From Aselliscus stoliczkanus (taxonomy: Eukaryota > Chordata > Mammalia > Chiroptera > Hipposideridae), in assembly GCA_033961575.1 (NCBI GenBank), contig CM066738.1, forward strand, positions 66,067,478-66,131,477: a DNA stretch of 64,000 nt, read 5' to 3'. Each line of letters begins with the position of its first letter. The stretch's first letter is position 1. This document shows positions 33,200-46,778 of the stretch, one piece after another. A model generated the notes under the pieces. That model saw only the letters and a program-made list of their open reading frames with translations. It made no database searches and was not told where the DNA came from. The translations under genes and the position numbers were made by a program.

Positions 33200-34067
33200 A
33201 TTTCTTTTGTTTAAAAAAATTCCTTTTAACATTTCTTGCAATGCTGGCTTGGTGGTAATGAATTCCTGAAGCTTATTCTTTTCTGAGAAGCTCTTTATTT
33301 CTCCTTCAATTTTAAGTGATAGCCGTGCTGGGTAGAGCAATCTTGGTTGTAGGCCTTTATTTTGTCTCCTGCCACTCCCTTCTGGCCTGCAGAGTTTCTG
33401 TAGACAAGTCAGCTGTTAGTCTAATAGGAGTTCCTTTGTATGTAACCTTTTGTCTTTCTCTTGCTGCTTTTAGAATTCTGTCTCTGTCTTCAACCTTTGC
33501 CATTTTAACTATGATGTGTCTTGGTGTGGACGTGTTTGGGTTTAGCTTGTTTGGAACCCTCTGCACTTCCTGGGCATGTATGTTGATTTCCTTCACCAGG
33601 GTAGGAAAGTTTTCAGTCATTATTTTTCAAATACATTCTTGATCCCTTGCTTCTTCTCTTCTCCTTCCGGTATTCCTATGAGTCGATGATGGTTGCGCTT
33701 CACCTTGTCCCATAGGGCTCTTAAACTATTTTCATTGTTTTTTATTCTTTGGTCTTTTTTTGTGCCAACTGGGTGATGTCTGTTATTTTGTCTTCCAAAT
33801 CGCTGATCCGCTCCTCTGCTTCATCTATTCTACTGGTGATTCCTTTGAGTGTGTTCTTCATTTCAGTTATTGTATTCTTTAGTTCTAACTGGTTGATTTT
33901 TATGATTACTCTAACCTTCCTTATGTCCTCACTAAGTTTGTTAAACATTCTTATCATCAGTGTTCTAAACTCTGTCTCTGAAAGGTTGGCTCCCTCTGTT
34001 TCATTTAGTTCCATTTCTAGAGGTTTCTTCTGATCTTTACTTGTGACATGTTTCTTTGTTTCCTCAT
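33200..34067 (-). pseudogene. Half-L1 copy 2 ORF1, broken
   Basis: ORF1 starts at 34067 (MRKQRNMSQ). A lost T near 34037 shifts the frame after about ten codons. The coiled-coil part is open at 34014-33742, a further shift falls near 33757, the A-run before MTENFP has five A as in copy A, and the RRM part is open at 33620-33357. The C-terminal part is frameshifted again near 33365 (Q..TK). Confidence 0.85.
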
Positions 34068-35176
34068 TCTGGCTATCGCTCTGGCATTGCTTTGATGTAT
34101 TAGATCGATCACCAGGAGACCCCCAGCTGGATCATGCAGGCACGCAGCAAATGGCCCAAAACTCCCAGGAAAACTCCCAGTCTCAGCCCGTCCCAATCAG
34201 CAGCTTGTAGATCAGGCTGAACAGCCCCAAAACCAATCACCAGCCTGGCAACTCTGCAAGCGCAGTGCGGAGGGTGGGGACCCAAGGCGGCTCGCGCACT
34301 CCCGCGTCTCATTGAGCATCCTGTTGGAGCCTGAGCTTGCCCGCCAGGTGTTTCCCGTCAACACAGCACAAGCCTTGGAGAGTGTGGGGATCCAGGGTGG
34401 CTCGCACTTCTGTGTCTCAGTGAGCAGCCTGTGGGAGCCAGAGGGCTCCACCAAGCCTTCCCCTTGCAATGCAGTACAAGCTGGGCGGAGGGTGGGGATC
34501 CAAGGCTGCATGCATATGCACGTACACACGCACTTCTGTGCCAATTCTGCCAGGCCAATGAGGTTCTCGACCTGACCCTCTGTGGGAGGGCCCAACCCTG
34601 ACAGAACGGTGCTCTCCTGTACACCACTCATGTGCAAGCTCCCCACGATGGGAACAGTAGTCCCCAAACCTCCAGCTTCTGTACCAAAGGTGCTCAGTTT
34701 AGTCTGTCCCCGCAGATTCCTGGGCCCGCTCACACAGCTACTCTCTCTACCAGCCTGTCCCAATTAGCAAGCCCGTGCGCTGGCCCCACTGATTCTCTAG
34801 CCACTCTCAGCCTCACCGAGCTGAGTAAAGAGAGTCTCACTAATTTACTGCCAGCTATCTTGGAACTCCTCTTCCCGGCAAAGGAACTCCGGGCTGGTGA
34901 GCTTGGTGTGCAGCCGGAGGGTCTCTCCCCCAACTGGAGAATCCTCCCCTCAGCTGGGGCTTCCCTCACAGGGTTCACCCTCCCTCATCTCCATCCCTCC
35001 TACCAGATTTAACGTGGGCCTCCTCTTTAAGTTCTTCATTTAGTGGTTCTGTTAATCTAGTTGTTTCAGGGACCTCCGGGGTTGAATGCTGTATAAATTG
35101 TTTGTAATTTTGGTGTGATTCTGGGAGGTAGTTAGCACAGTGTCTGTCTATTCCGCCATTTTTCAAGACTTTATTT

Positions 35177-36881
35177 ATTTAAATACTGCAATCAAGAACG
35201 TAGAGGGGTACAGAAGGTAACCTTGATCTTGAGCTCCTCTTGAAGGATGTATGTGTATGTATAGGTATGTGAGTGTGTATACAAAACTGGAGCACTTTGA
35301 ACTATATAAGTGATTATGAGCTTTGATTAGAGATAAAAGAAAACTTACTAACAGAACAGAAACTGGAAGTTTCGTTGACTTAGAATCTTCGTTTACATTG
35401 TAAATTAATAAACTCTTAGAAGAAAGGAGCTTATGATACCACTGAATTCAGTCCCCTTATTGTACTGATGAGGGTATTGGAAGTCATCCATTCAGATCTG
35501 ATAATTTTCCTAAGGTTACAAGTCTAATCAGGGTGGAGTTTGGATTGGATTGGAGACAGCTCTAAGGCTGGATTGGAATCTAGCCTTGGTGCTATTTAGT
35601 CTATAAATCTATCCACTAAAGAAGAGGTTGTGCATATATATTAAACATTTATATATTTGTACTCTATATAAATTGGCAAGTAATACATAAGTGCATTCTT
35701 ATTGAAAATTTCAAAACAGAAATACTTAGAATAAATATCAAAATTCCTTTCTTCCCCCATACCAATCACAATTCTCTCTCTGAGGAAGCCATTTTTATAG
35801 TTTGGTGTACAGTCTTCCAAACATTTCCCCATGCATTTACATACACATTGTGATATATTGGTTTGGTTATAAGTGCTTTACCATAAAAGAGTTCATGGAT
35901 ACATATTGCTCTTCAGTTTTCTTTTCACACTTAATGATAGATATTAAGCATATTTCTATGTCAGCATTATAGCTCTAATTTATTCTTTTAACTCCTGCAG
36001 GGATTGTATGTATTTAATTGTGTGTAACAAAATAAAAAGGAAGATAACATTTACATCATCTGGCTGACAGATAATTAGAGTTTTACTTTTACTTTGTATA
36101 TTTCCAGTGCTTTTGTTTTATTATTGTTTGCATCCTTGTCTTGTACTTGTTCTATGAAATTAAAGTTTTCTCTAAATGTCTTTCATCTCTTTCTCTTTCC
36201 TCAAAGAAATGTACTTAAAATAGTTGCTTTATGAAGAGTTTTCCAAGTTTAGCTTATTTAAATACTTCATCATGTGATAAACTATAAATCTAATTTTTTA
36301 GGTACTCTGATGAGAAGGGGATTTGTCATTATTAGGATCAAAAATTATTCATAAGTTGCAAGTAAAAGAACAGAAGAAAATGGTGTATGCTTCACTTATA
36401 CTTAATCACTTAAAACATTTTTTATGAGCTGGCATAGCATCAGACCTTCACTGCATTATTTTCTAAATGTTATTAGATAAATTTACAATATTAAGTGGTT
36501 GTACTCCCTAGAAAATACTAGAAATTATACATAGGTTCAGTGACTGAAACATTCACAGTTTCTTCTTGTTTTAATCCACTTAATTTTATCTGATGGACAC
36601 AACCCTAATTCTCATTTTCCATGCATTTTTAGTTCTGATGTAGAATGCCTAGAGCTCAGTTAGGTTAAAAATGGAAACGTGTTTTTTTATTGATTTGATA
36701 GGTAGGTAACCTAATGCATAAATTATGTCCTCCAAAGTTTATATAGTAGATTGCATTAGTTCTTTTGTTTAGAGTTGAAAGACAAGCAAGTTTCAGATGG
36801 TTAGTCAATAGGTCCAAAATAGAAGCAGTATTTCCAGTATACAAGTTTGATATATAATACAAATAAGTAGAGCATAACAGC

Positions 36882-36883
<2 letters not shown>
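35177..36883. other. Unique intergenic sequence
   Basis: No gene. A weak MIR-like patch (about 35405-35610) is possible but too diverged to call. Confidence 0.45.
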
Positions 36884-36942
<59 letters not shown>

Positions 36943-36975
36943 TATAGATATATAGATAGATATATAGATATATAT
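36884..36975. repeat. (TA)n microsatellite
   Basis: About 57 nt of pure TA dinucleotide grading into GATATA units. Confidence 0.95.
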
Positions 36976-37088
36976 AAATTCTAATTAGAGTAATTTTAAT
37001 GTGTATGTTTCCATTATATGGGCACTTGCTCTTAGTCAGTTCGCCAGTGATTAAATAAATGATATTCATGTTATTGAAGAAATTTTTT

Positions 37089-37317
37089 GTTTTGTTTTGT
37101 TTTATCCTGTGATTTTATATATATATATATACACACACAATTACATTTGGCATACAAGATTATACAACATCAGCTTCAGGTGTACAGTGCAGTGATCAAG
37201 CCTCTACTCCATCCATGAAGTGGTTTCCCTAACAAGACATGTGACCATTTGACACCCCACAAAGTATTTCCAACATTATTGATTATATTCCCTGAACTAT
37301 GTCCCTGCGGCAATATT
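37089..37317 (-). mobile_element. Older L1 (L1-C), 3' part
   Basis: 3' UTR of a minus-strand L1 split by L1-2. It continues at 45395-46762. The target-site copy TGAAGAAATTTTTT lies at 37075. The extreme 3' end is replaced by TA/CA repeats (37117-37138). Confidence 0.8.
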
Positions 37318-37321
37318 TTTT

Positions 37322-37353
<32 letters not shown>

Positions 37354-37839
37354 TTTAAATTAGTTTCAGGTGTACAACACAGTGCAATAGTTATACATTT
37401 TACCCCTCAAAGTGACAACCCCCACCCCCAATGCACCACCCCACTCCCCCCATATCATATATATCTATTACTCTTCCTCTGACTCTCTTGCACAGTATAA
37501 TCCACATCCTGTGACTATCTATACATATTCAATTACAGTAGGTATACCACCTCCGCTTTAGTAATACAGTGCAGTGATCAAACCTCTACTCCATCCATGA
37601 AATGGTCTCCCTAACAAGACCTATGATCATCTGACATTCCACAGAATATTTACAACATTATTAATTATATTCCCCAAACTATTTTTCCTATCCCAGTAGC
37701 AATATTGTAGTTGCCTATTTTTGCTGTCTAATCCCTTCCCCTTCTCCCTCATCCCCATTCCTCTCCCAATTAGCAACCCTGATTTTTCCTCTATATCTAT
37801 GAGACAGTTTCTGTTTACTTTGCTCATTCATACAGTTTT

Positions 37840-40800
37840 TCATATTCCACATATGAGTGAGATCATATGGTATTTGTCCTTCTCTGACTGACTTCACTCA
37901 ACATTATAGTCTCTAGGTCCATCCATATCATTGCAAATGGCACGATTTCATTCTTCCTTATAGCGGAGTAATACTCCATTGTATAAATATACCACAGTTT
38001 CTTAATCCAGTCATCTACTGACGGGCATTTTGGTTGTTTCCAAGTCTTAGCTATTGTAAATTGTGCTGCTATGAACATCGGGGTGCATAACTTTTTTTGA
38101 ATAAGTGTCTTGGGTTTTTCAGGATAAATACCTAGGAGTGGAATTGCTGGGTCAAACGGTAGCTCTATTTCCAGATCTTTGAGATACCTCCATACTGACT
38201 TCCATAGTGGCTGCACCAATCTGCAGTCCCACCAACAGTGCAGCAGGGTCCCCTTTTCCCCACAGCCCCGCCAGCACTTGTTGTTTGTTGATTTGTTGAT
38301 GATAGCCATTCTGACTGGAGTGAGGTGGTATCTCATGGTGGTTTTTATTTGCATTTCCCTAATGACCAGTGAGGTTGAACTTTTTTTCATATGCCTGTTG
38401 GCCATCTGTATGTCCTCTTTAGAGAAATGTCTCTTCATATCTTCTGCCCATTTTCTAATTGGGTTGTTTGTTTTCTTGGTGTTGAGTTTCATGAGTGTTT
38501 TATAAATTTTGGATATTAACCCCTTATCAGATATATCGTTGGCAAATATATTCTCCCATTCAGTAGGCTTCCTTTTTGTTTTATTAATGGTTTCCTTTGT
38601 TGTGAAAAAACTTTTAAGTCTGATATAATCCCATATGTTCATTTTTTCTTTTACTTCCCTTGCCCGTAGGGATGTATCAGTAAAAATATTGCTCCGGGTA
38701 ATGTCTGCAAATGTACTCCCTATATTTTCATTTAGGATTTTTATGGTTTCAGGTCTTACATTTAAGTCTTTAATCCATTTTGAATTTGTTCTTGTATAAG
38801 GCGTAAGGAGATGATCCAGTTTCATTTTTTTGCATGTGTCAGTCCAATTTTCCCAGCACCATTTACTGAATAGACTATCTTTACTCCAGTGTAAATTCTT
38901 GCTTCCCTTGTCATAGATTAACTGTCCGTAAATGCTTGGATTTATTTCTGGGCTCTCTGTTCTGTTCCACTGATCGATGTGCCTGTTTTTATGCCAATAC
39001 CAAACTGTCTTGATTACTGTGGACTTGTAGTAGGTTTTGATGTCTGGTAGCATGATCCCCCCGACTTTGTTTTTATTTCTCAGAATTGCCGAGGCTATTC
39101 TGGGTCTTTTATGATTCCATATAAATTTTAGGATTATATTTTCTATTTCTGTGAAAAATGCCCTTGGTAGTTTGATAGGAATTGCATTGAATCTATATAT
39201 TGCTTTAGGCAGTATGGACATTTTAACTATATTAATTCTTCCTATCCATGAGCATGGTAGGTGTTTCCATTTATTTGTATCTTCTATGATTTCTTTCTTC
39301 AGTGTCTTATAATTTTCTGAGTACAGATCTTTCACTTCTTTGGTTAAATTTCTTCCTAGGTATTTTATAGTTCTTGATGCAATTGTAAATGGGACAGTTT
39401 TCTTAATTTCTCTTTCCATTAGTTTATTATTGGTATATGCAAATGCCACTGATTTCTGAACATTGATTTTATATCCTGCTACTTTACTGAATTCGTCTAT
39501 CAGTTCCAATAGTTTTTTGATGGAGTCTTTGGGGTTCTCTATATACAGTATCATGTCACCTGCATATAATGACAATTTTACTTCTTCCTTGCCAATTTGG
39601 ATGCCTTTTATTTCTTTTTTTGCCTGATTGCTGTGGCTAGAACTTCCAGCACTATGTTGAATAAAAGAGGAGAAAGTGGACAGCCTTGTCTTGTTCCTGA
39701 TCTTAAGGGGAATGGTTTTAGCTTTTCCCCATTGAGTACGATGTTAGCTGTAGTTTTATCATATATGGCTTTTATTATGTTGAGATATGATCCCTGTATT
39801 CCCACTTTGCTAAGGGTTTTTAACATAAATGGCTATTAGATTTTGTCAAATGCTTTTTCATCATCTATTGAAATGACCATGTGATCTTTATCCTTCATTT
39901 TGTTGATGTGGTGTATCACATTAATTGATTTACGGGTGTTGAACCAGCCTTGCGCACTAAGGATGAATCCCACTTGATCATGATGTATGATCTTCTTAAT
40001 ACATTGCTGAATTCTGTTTGGTAATATTTTATTGAGAATTTTTGCATCTATATTCATCAGGGAGATTGGCCTGTAGTTTTCCTTTTTTGTGCTGTCTTTA
40101 TCTCGTTTTGGAATCAGGGTGATAGTGGCTTCATAAAAAGAGTTTGGGAGCCTTCCCTCCTTCTGGATTTTTTGGAATAGTTTGAGAAGAATAGGTGATA
40201 GTTCTTTTTTGAATGTTTGATAAAATTCACTTGTGAAGCCGTCTGGTCCAGGGCTTTTGTTTTCTGGGAGTTTGTCAATTACTGATTCAATTTCCTTGGT
40301 AGTAATCAGGGTATTTAGATTTTCTGTTTCTTCTTGCGTTAGCTTTGGAAGGTTGTATGCTTCTAGAAAATTATCCACTTCTTCCAGATTGTCAAATTTG
40401 TTGGCATATAGTTGCTCATAGTAATTTCTTAGAATTTTTTGTATTTCTGTGATGTCTGTAGTCATTTCCCCTCTTTCATTCCTGATTTTGCTAATTTGAG
40501 TCCTCTCTCTTTTTTTTTTTGATGAGCCTGGCTAGAGGTTTGTCAATTTTGTTTATCTTCTCAAGAAACCAAGTCTTGGTTTCATTGATCTTTTGAATTG
40601 TTTTTCTGTTCTCTATATTGTTTATTTCTGCTCTGGTCTTTATTATCTCCTTTCTTGTACTCCCCTTGGGACTCTCTTGCTGTTCTTTTTCCAGTTCCCT
40701 TAGGTGTAAGGATAATCTGTTGATTTGAGCTTTTTCTTCCTTCTTTAGGTATGCTTGCACTGCTATAAACTTCCCTCTTAGGACTGCTTTCGCAGCATCC

Positions 40801-41660
40801 CAGAGATTTTGGGTCGTGGTGTTTTCATTTTCGTTTGTCTCGAGGTATCTTTTGATTTCCTCCTTGATCTCATTTGTGACCCACTCACTATTTAATAGCA
40901 TATTGTTTAGCCTCCATTTATTTGTCAGCTTCCCGGATTTCTTCTTATAATTGATTTCTAGTTTCATAGCTTTGTGGTCAGAGAATACAGTTGAAATGAT
41001 TTCAATCTTCTTAAATTTATTGAGACTTGTTTTGTGGCCTAACATGTGGTCTATCTTAGAAAATGTTTCATGTGTACTTGAAAAGAACGTATATTCTGTA
41101 GCTTTGGGATGAAATGCTCTGAAAATGTCTGTTAAATCCAGCTGGTGTAATGTGTCATTTAAGATCGCTGTTTCCACATTGATTTTCTGTCTGGAGGATC
41201 TGTCCATTAGTGACAGTGGGGTGTTGAAGTCCCCTACTATGATAGTGTTACTGTTGATCTCTGTCTTTATGTCTGACAATATCTGTTTTATATATTTAGG
41301 GGCTCCTATGTTAGGTGCATAGATGTTTACTAGGGTTATGTCCTATTGTTGGATCGATCCCTTTATTATTATGAAGTGTCCTTCTTTGTCCTTTATTATA
41401 TTCTTCAATTTAAAGTCCATTTTATCAGATATAAGTATCACTACTCCAGTTTTTTTCTCAGTACCATTTGCATTAAATATTTTACTCCATCCCTTTACTT
41501 TCAGCCTGTATGAGTCTTTGGATCTGAGGTGAGTCTCTTGTATACAGCATATACTGGGGTCTTGCTTTCTTATCCATTCAGCCACCCTATGTCTTTTTAT
41601 TGGAGCATTTAATCCATTTACATTTAATGTGATTATTGATAGGTGTGTATTTATTGCCAT
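37840..41660 (-). pseudogene. L1-2 ORF2, broken, RT active site YAGD
   Basis: Starts MAINTHLSIITLNVNGLNAP at 41660. Endonuclease motifs QETHL, GDFNTP and FSDHKA are present (Asn to Lys in the last; Asp and His kept). Breaks: Glu to TAG near 41341; one extra A in the A-run at 40510-40520 (11 versus 10), which shifts the frame; two adjacent Gln codons changed to TAA TAG near 39835; a missing base in the A-run near 39620; and a 4-nt loss near 37890 that alters the last residues. The reverse transcriptase motif reads [10 protein letters not shown] (near 39560) in place of YADD, so a catalytic metal-binding Asp is lost. The C-terminal CWRGCGE..HCWWDC motif is intact, unlike in L1-1. Confidence 0.93.
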
Positions 41661-41708
41661 TTTGTTATTTGTGTTCGTAGTCTTTCTTAGGTTGTTTTTC
41701 TCTTCTAC

Positions 41709-42583
41709 TTAAAGAAGCCCTTTTAGCATTTCCTGCAAAGCTGGCTTGGTGGTAATGAATTCCCTTAACTTATTCTTTTCTGCAAAGCTCCTTATCTCGC
41801 CTTCGATTTTAAATGATAACCTTGCTGGATACAGCAATCTTGGTTGTAGGCCTTTATTTTTCATCACTTTGAAAACCTCCTGCCACTCCCTTCTGGCCTG
41901 CAAAGTTTCTGTAGAAAAGTCAGCTGAGAATCTTATGGGGGTACCCTTGTAAGTAACTTGCTGCCTTTCCCTTGCTGCTTTAAGGATTCTGTCTTTGTCC
42001 TTAACCCTTGCCATTTTCACTATAATGTGTCTTGGAGTGGGCCTGTTTGGAATCATCCTGTTTGGAACTCTCTGCACTTCCTGGGCTTGTATTTCAATGT
42101 CCTTTGCCAGGTTAGGGAAGTTTTCAGACATTATTACTTCAAATATATTCTCAATCCCTTGCTCCCTCTCTTCTCCTTCTGGTACTCCAATGACCCTTAG
42201 GTTATTGCGACTGATGTTGTCCCCCAGCTCTCTTAAACTATTTTCCATGTTTTTCATTCTTTTTTCTTTTTGTTGTTCCACATGGGTGATCTCTGCTATT
42301 TTGTCTTCTAAGTCACTGATTCGATTTTCTGCTTCATCCAATCTGCTAGTGATTCCATCAAGTTTGTTATTTAATTCAGTAATTGTGTTCTTAAGTTCTA
42401 TCTGGTTGCTTTTCATGATTTCTCTATCTTCTTTATATTTTCATTAATTTCTTTGAACATTCTAATAATCAGTGTTCTGAACTCTGTCTCCGATAGGTTT
42501 GTTACCTCTATTTCCTCTATTTCCACTGATTCAGGAAGTTTCTTCTGTTCTTTTATTTGTGTTGTATTTCTTTGTCTCCCCAT
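41709..42583 (-). pseudogene. L1-2 ORF1, one frameshift
   Basis: Same ORF1 as at 20352-21227. The start codon is at 42583. A single-base loss near 42432 (ATAAAGAAGATAG against ATAACGAAGGATAG in L1-1) shifts the frame within the N-terminal region. From MKSNQIELKNTITELNNKL (42416) the frame is open to the stop, so the coiled coil, RRM and C-terminal domain would be encoded intact only from an internal start. Confidence 0.9.
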
Positions 42584-45383
42584 TCTGGCTTACTCTTTGT
42601 GTTTGCTTCAATATAACAGATAGATCCCCCAGATTTCTCAGTCTTTTCTGGGTAAACTTATATGGTGTGTGTCCTTTATATTTGAATTACTCAGTCTCCC
42701 TATTCTCCTGTGCTTGTATCTGCGGTGTTCCTTGTGTCGTGCATCCTCACTTGTTGAAGTTTTAGTTTTGATTACTTTTGGCTTGTCAGTAGGTGGGATT
42801 GACTCCCAGATTGATTAGCTGTGAGGATCAGCAGCTTCTGCAGTTTATGAGCTGCTGTGAGAGGATTGACCCCTCTGATGAAACTGGACCCTGTGGGCCC
42901 TAGTACCTGTAGCAACTTCCTTTTGGGTGTGACTCTTGTATGTCAAACCCAGAAATGCTCTGGTTTTATCTAAAGTTGGCCTCCGGGTATGATGATTCTT
43001 GTGTCTGTTTGTTTGGACCCACTGCTGCAGAGTGATTTTAGAGCATAACAGATCAACAAGAACAACCTCCGCAGCCACCAAAGGAAACCAAATGCTCACA
43101 CAAGTAAAAAAAACCAACCATGAAACTACAGTCAACTTGTACAGGAATATCAATCATACTAATGAAGAAAACAAACAGAAACAAAACAAAAACCACATAC
43201 TCAATAATAACAGAAGAGGAAACAAAATAAAATACAATATCCTAAAATAAAAAATAGAATAAACATTAGAAACCGATTAGCTATACCTAAAAAATGAAAA
43301 ATAAAAATAAAGTAAAATAATAATAAAAAAAGTAAGAAAAATTAAAAAAATAAAATTTGCAGAAAAAAGGAAAAGAGGAAAAGTATAGCAGTGAGAAGAA
43401 TGAATAAAATAAGAGAGAAAGTGAGGGTGGGGAAAAAAGAAAAAGAAAAGAAAGAAAAAGAAAAAAGGAAAAAATATATATATATTTGTCTACACACCCA
43501 TATATATGGACATATATTCACCTATATACACCTATATATATGCCTATATTAAAAACTACAATATGATTAGAATGAAATAGAAATAAAAACCAAAAATAAC
43601 CAAGATAAGCAGCCAATAAAGGGAAAACAAAACAGAATAAAACCAAACAAACCAAAAATACCCGTGCCGGTCTAGGCTAAAGTCCACCAAGCTCTCTTCA
43701 GTTTGTCTGCTGTACAAAAATTCCTGTGCGTCTTGTGGGAACAGTAGGCCACCTGATGCCTAGCGTGATCCTGGCACTGCAGGTTTGCTGTACTTGAGTG
43801 TGGTTGAGACGTGTGATTGGTGGTTTTTACAGAGTGACTGCCTTTTTGCTTTTGCCTGTCCCAAGGCAGGCTGCACCCCCAAAGGCTCAATGAGTGTCTC
43901 TGGGCACCCTTTGGGTTGATAGCCATGGAGAATTAAAGAATTCCTCACTACCAAAAGCCTGCTGCTAAGAATCTGTTAATTAGTGCCTCAGCAGGTGAAC
44001 CTGCCCTGCCTCCCAAGCCTTGCCTAAAGGTGGGGGCGTAGTAGGTAGTCTCACTCTGCAGCCTTTACTGGGGTGGAAATTCTCAACCCCCTGCAGGTAG
44101 GAATATCTTCCTAGTCTGCCCCTATTGCTCCATTCAGGAGTCAGTTTAAGACTGACTTGGCGGGGGCCAAAGTTTGTGGGAGTGGGTGCGTTATTGTTTT
44201 TTTTTGCTTTCTGTTCCAGAGTAGAAAAAGGAAAAAAAAATAAAAAAACATAAAAATAAACAAAGCCACAGTTCCAACACTGTTTTAAGCTAAGGCCTTT
44301 GCCTCTTATGCTCCAGCGGAGTTCCTGCTACTCTCCCAAAGGGTCTGCCGGGATTTAGGGAATTGCGCGCACCCTACTGTGTGGCCAAGATCCCCGCTCC
44401 GTGTCTCTCGGGGACCTGCGTCTCTGCCCGGCGCGCTGCGTGTCCGAGTGAGTCTTCTTTTTCCCCTGCTCCCGGATTTAAGTCTTCTGCCTTGGAGCCG
44501 GCGCGCGCCCGCGCGGTGCTCCTGCTGCTCTCCCAAAGAGACTGCCGGGGCTTAAGGGACTGCGCGCCCCCTGCCCCGAGGCTCAGATCCCCGCTCCATC
44601 TCTCCATGACCTGTGACTCTGGCCGGCGAGCTGCGTCTCTGCGGGCGAGTCCTCTGTTTCCCCCTGCTCCCGGGTTTAAGGCTTCTGCCTTGGAGCCGGC
44701 GCGCGCCCGCGCCGTTCTCCTGCTGCGCTCCTGGAGGGACTGCCGCCAGGGTTTAGGGGACTGCGCGCACCTTTCCACGCGGCTCCGATCCCCGCTCCGT
44801 CTCTCGGGGACCTGCGTCTCCGCCCAGCGTGCTGCTTCTCCGCGCATGAGTCCTCTTTTTTCCCCTGCTCCCGGGTTTCATGCTTCTGCGCTCTGCGGGA
44901 CCCAGTGGGTACAGAGACTGATCCCTGAACCAGGCGGGTGCAGGGATTGATCTTGCCCTGCCGCTGCGGGGCTCTGCACCCTGCTTCCTGGGGACCCGGC
45001 GAGCCACGGGTGCAGCTCCTACCTCTGCACAGTCATCTCCTCTCTCTCCTCCGGCACTTGCCCGGCCTGAGCTTCTGCCTCAGACTGCAAACCAATGCGC
45101 TCTTGCTGAACTCTAGGTGGGCCGCGGGCCACAGGGAACGAGCTGGGGCAACACTCACCGTGACTCAGCAGCCGCGGTTGCGGGCTGCACCTCACGCCTC
45201 TCGCCGCCTTCTTCCCCTACTCGCCCGGCCTGCCCACCTTCCAGCAATCCTTGTGTGGAACTCTTAGTTGCTCTTTGTGATGAGTAGATGTCTCTTTGAA
45301 GCGTATTAGAAGTTCAAATTGTGGATATTTCCAGGGGAGGTTTCATGCAGCCCTCCTCACAGCTGCCATCTTGCCCCTCCCTC
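42584..45383 (-). promoter_or_regulatory. L1-2 5' UTR / promoter region
   Basis: 2.8 kb leader with the same zones as L1-1: CAAGATGGCAGC YY1-type motif at the start (45361-45374), GC-rich monomers (44303-44889), a mixed zone, and an A-rich zone on the plus strand (43200-43480; T-rich in the element sense). About 200 bp shorter than the L1-1 leader, the size of one monomer. Confidence 0.75.
44303..44889 (-). repeat. Three tandem monomers of about 195 bp in the L1-2 5' UTR
   Basis: Boundaries (element sense) at 44889, 44688, 44490 and 44302, giving about 201, 198 and 188 bp. The middle unit starts like L1-1 monomer 2 (GAGTCACAGGTC) and ends like L1-1 monomer 3 (GAGCCTCGGGGCAGGGGG), so it looks like a fusion of two units. 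Confidence 0.88.
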
Positions 45384-45394
45384 TGCCATGTGGT

Positions 45395-46762
<1,368 letters not shown>

Positions 46763-46778
46763 TGAAGAAAATTTTTTT

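Larger units (their letters stand above)
31620..35162 (-). mobile_element. Half-L1 copy 2, with likely 3' transduction
   Basis: Minus-strand copy of the same family: 5' UTR from 35162 (about 12 nt short at the end), ORF1 from 34067, ORF2 start near 33165 with the same deletion (33021-33062), the same internal junction near 32605, and the duplicated 3' end down to about 31830. Beyond an A-rich stretch (31755-31790) lies about 135 bp of non-L1 sequence ending in a second A-run at 31620-31627, with an AATAAA-like signal about 20 nt before it. Only then comes the target-site copy AAGACTTTATTT (31608; the other copy at about 35165). Confidence 0.85.
37318..45394 (-). mobile_element. Full-length L1 (L1-2), 8.08 kb
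   Basis: Second member of the L1-1 subfamily, reverse orientation, in an older L1. Target-site copies TCCCTGCGGCAATATT (37302) and TCCCTGTGGCAATATT (45395). The tail is (TAAA)n-like (37318-37352). The 5' UTR has three monomers, ORF1 has one frameshift, and ORF2 has stops, frameshifts and an active-site change. Eleven extra bases (45384-45394) lie between the L1 5' end and the target-site copy. Confidence 0.95.

Noticed and set aside
36665..37069. 134-codon minus-strand ORF
   Set aside because: Mostly Tyr-Ile repeats translated from the TA microsatellite.
17354..45394. One large inverted duplication with L1-1 and L1-2 as its arms
   Set aside because: The two elements have different target-site duplications and different flanks (a mariner versus an older L1), so they are separate insertions.
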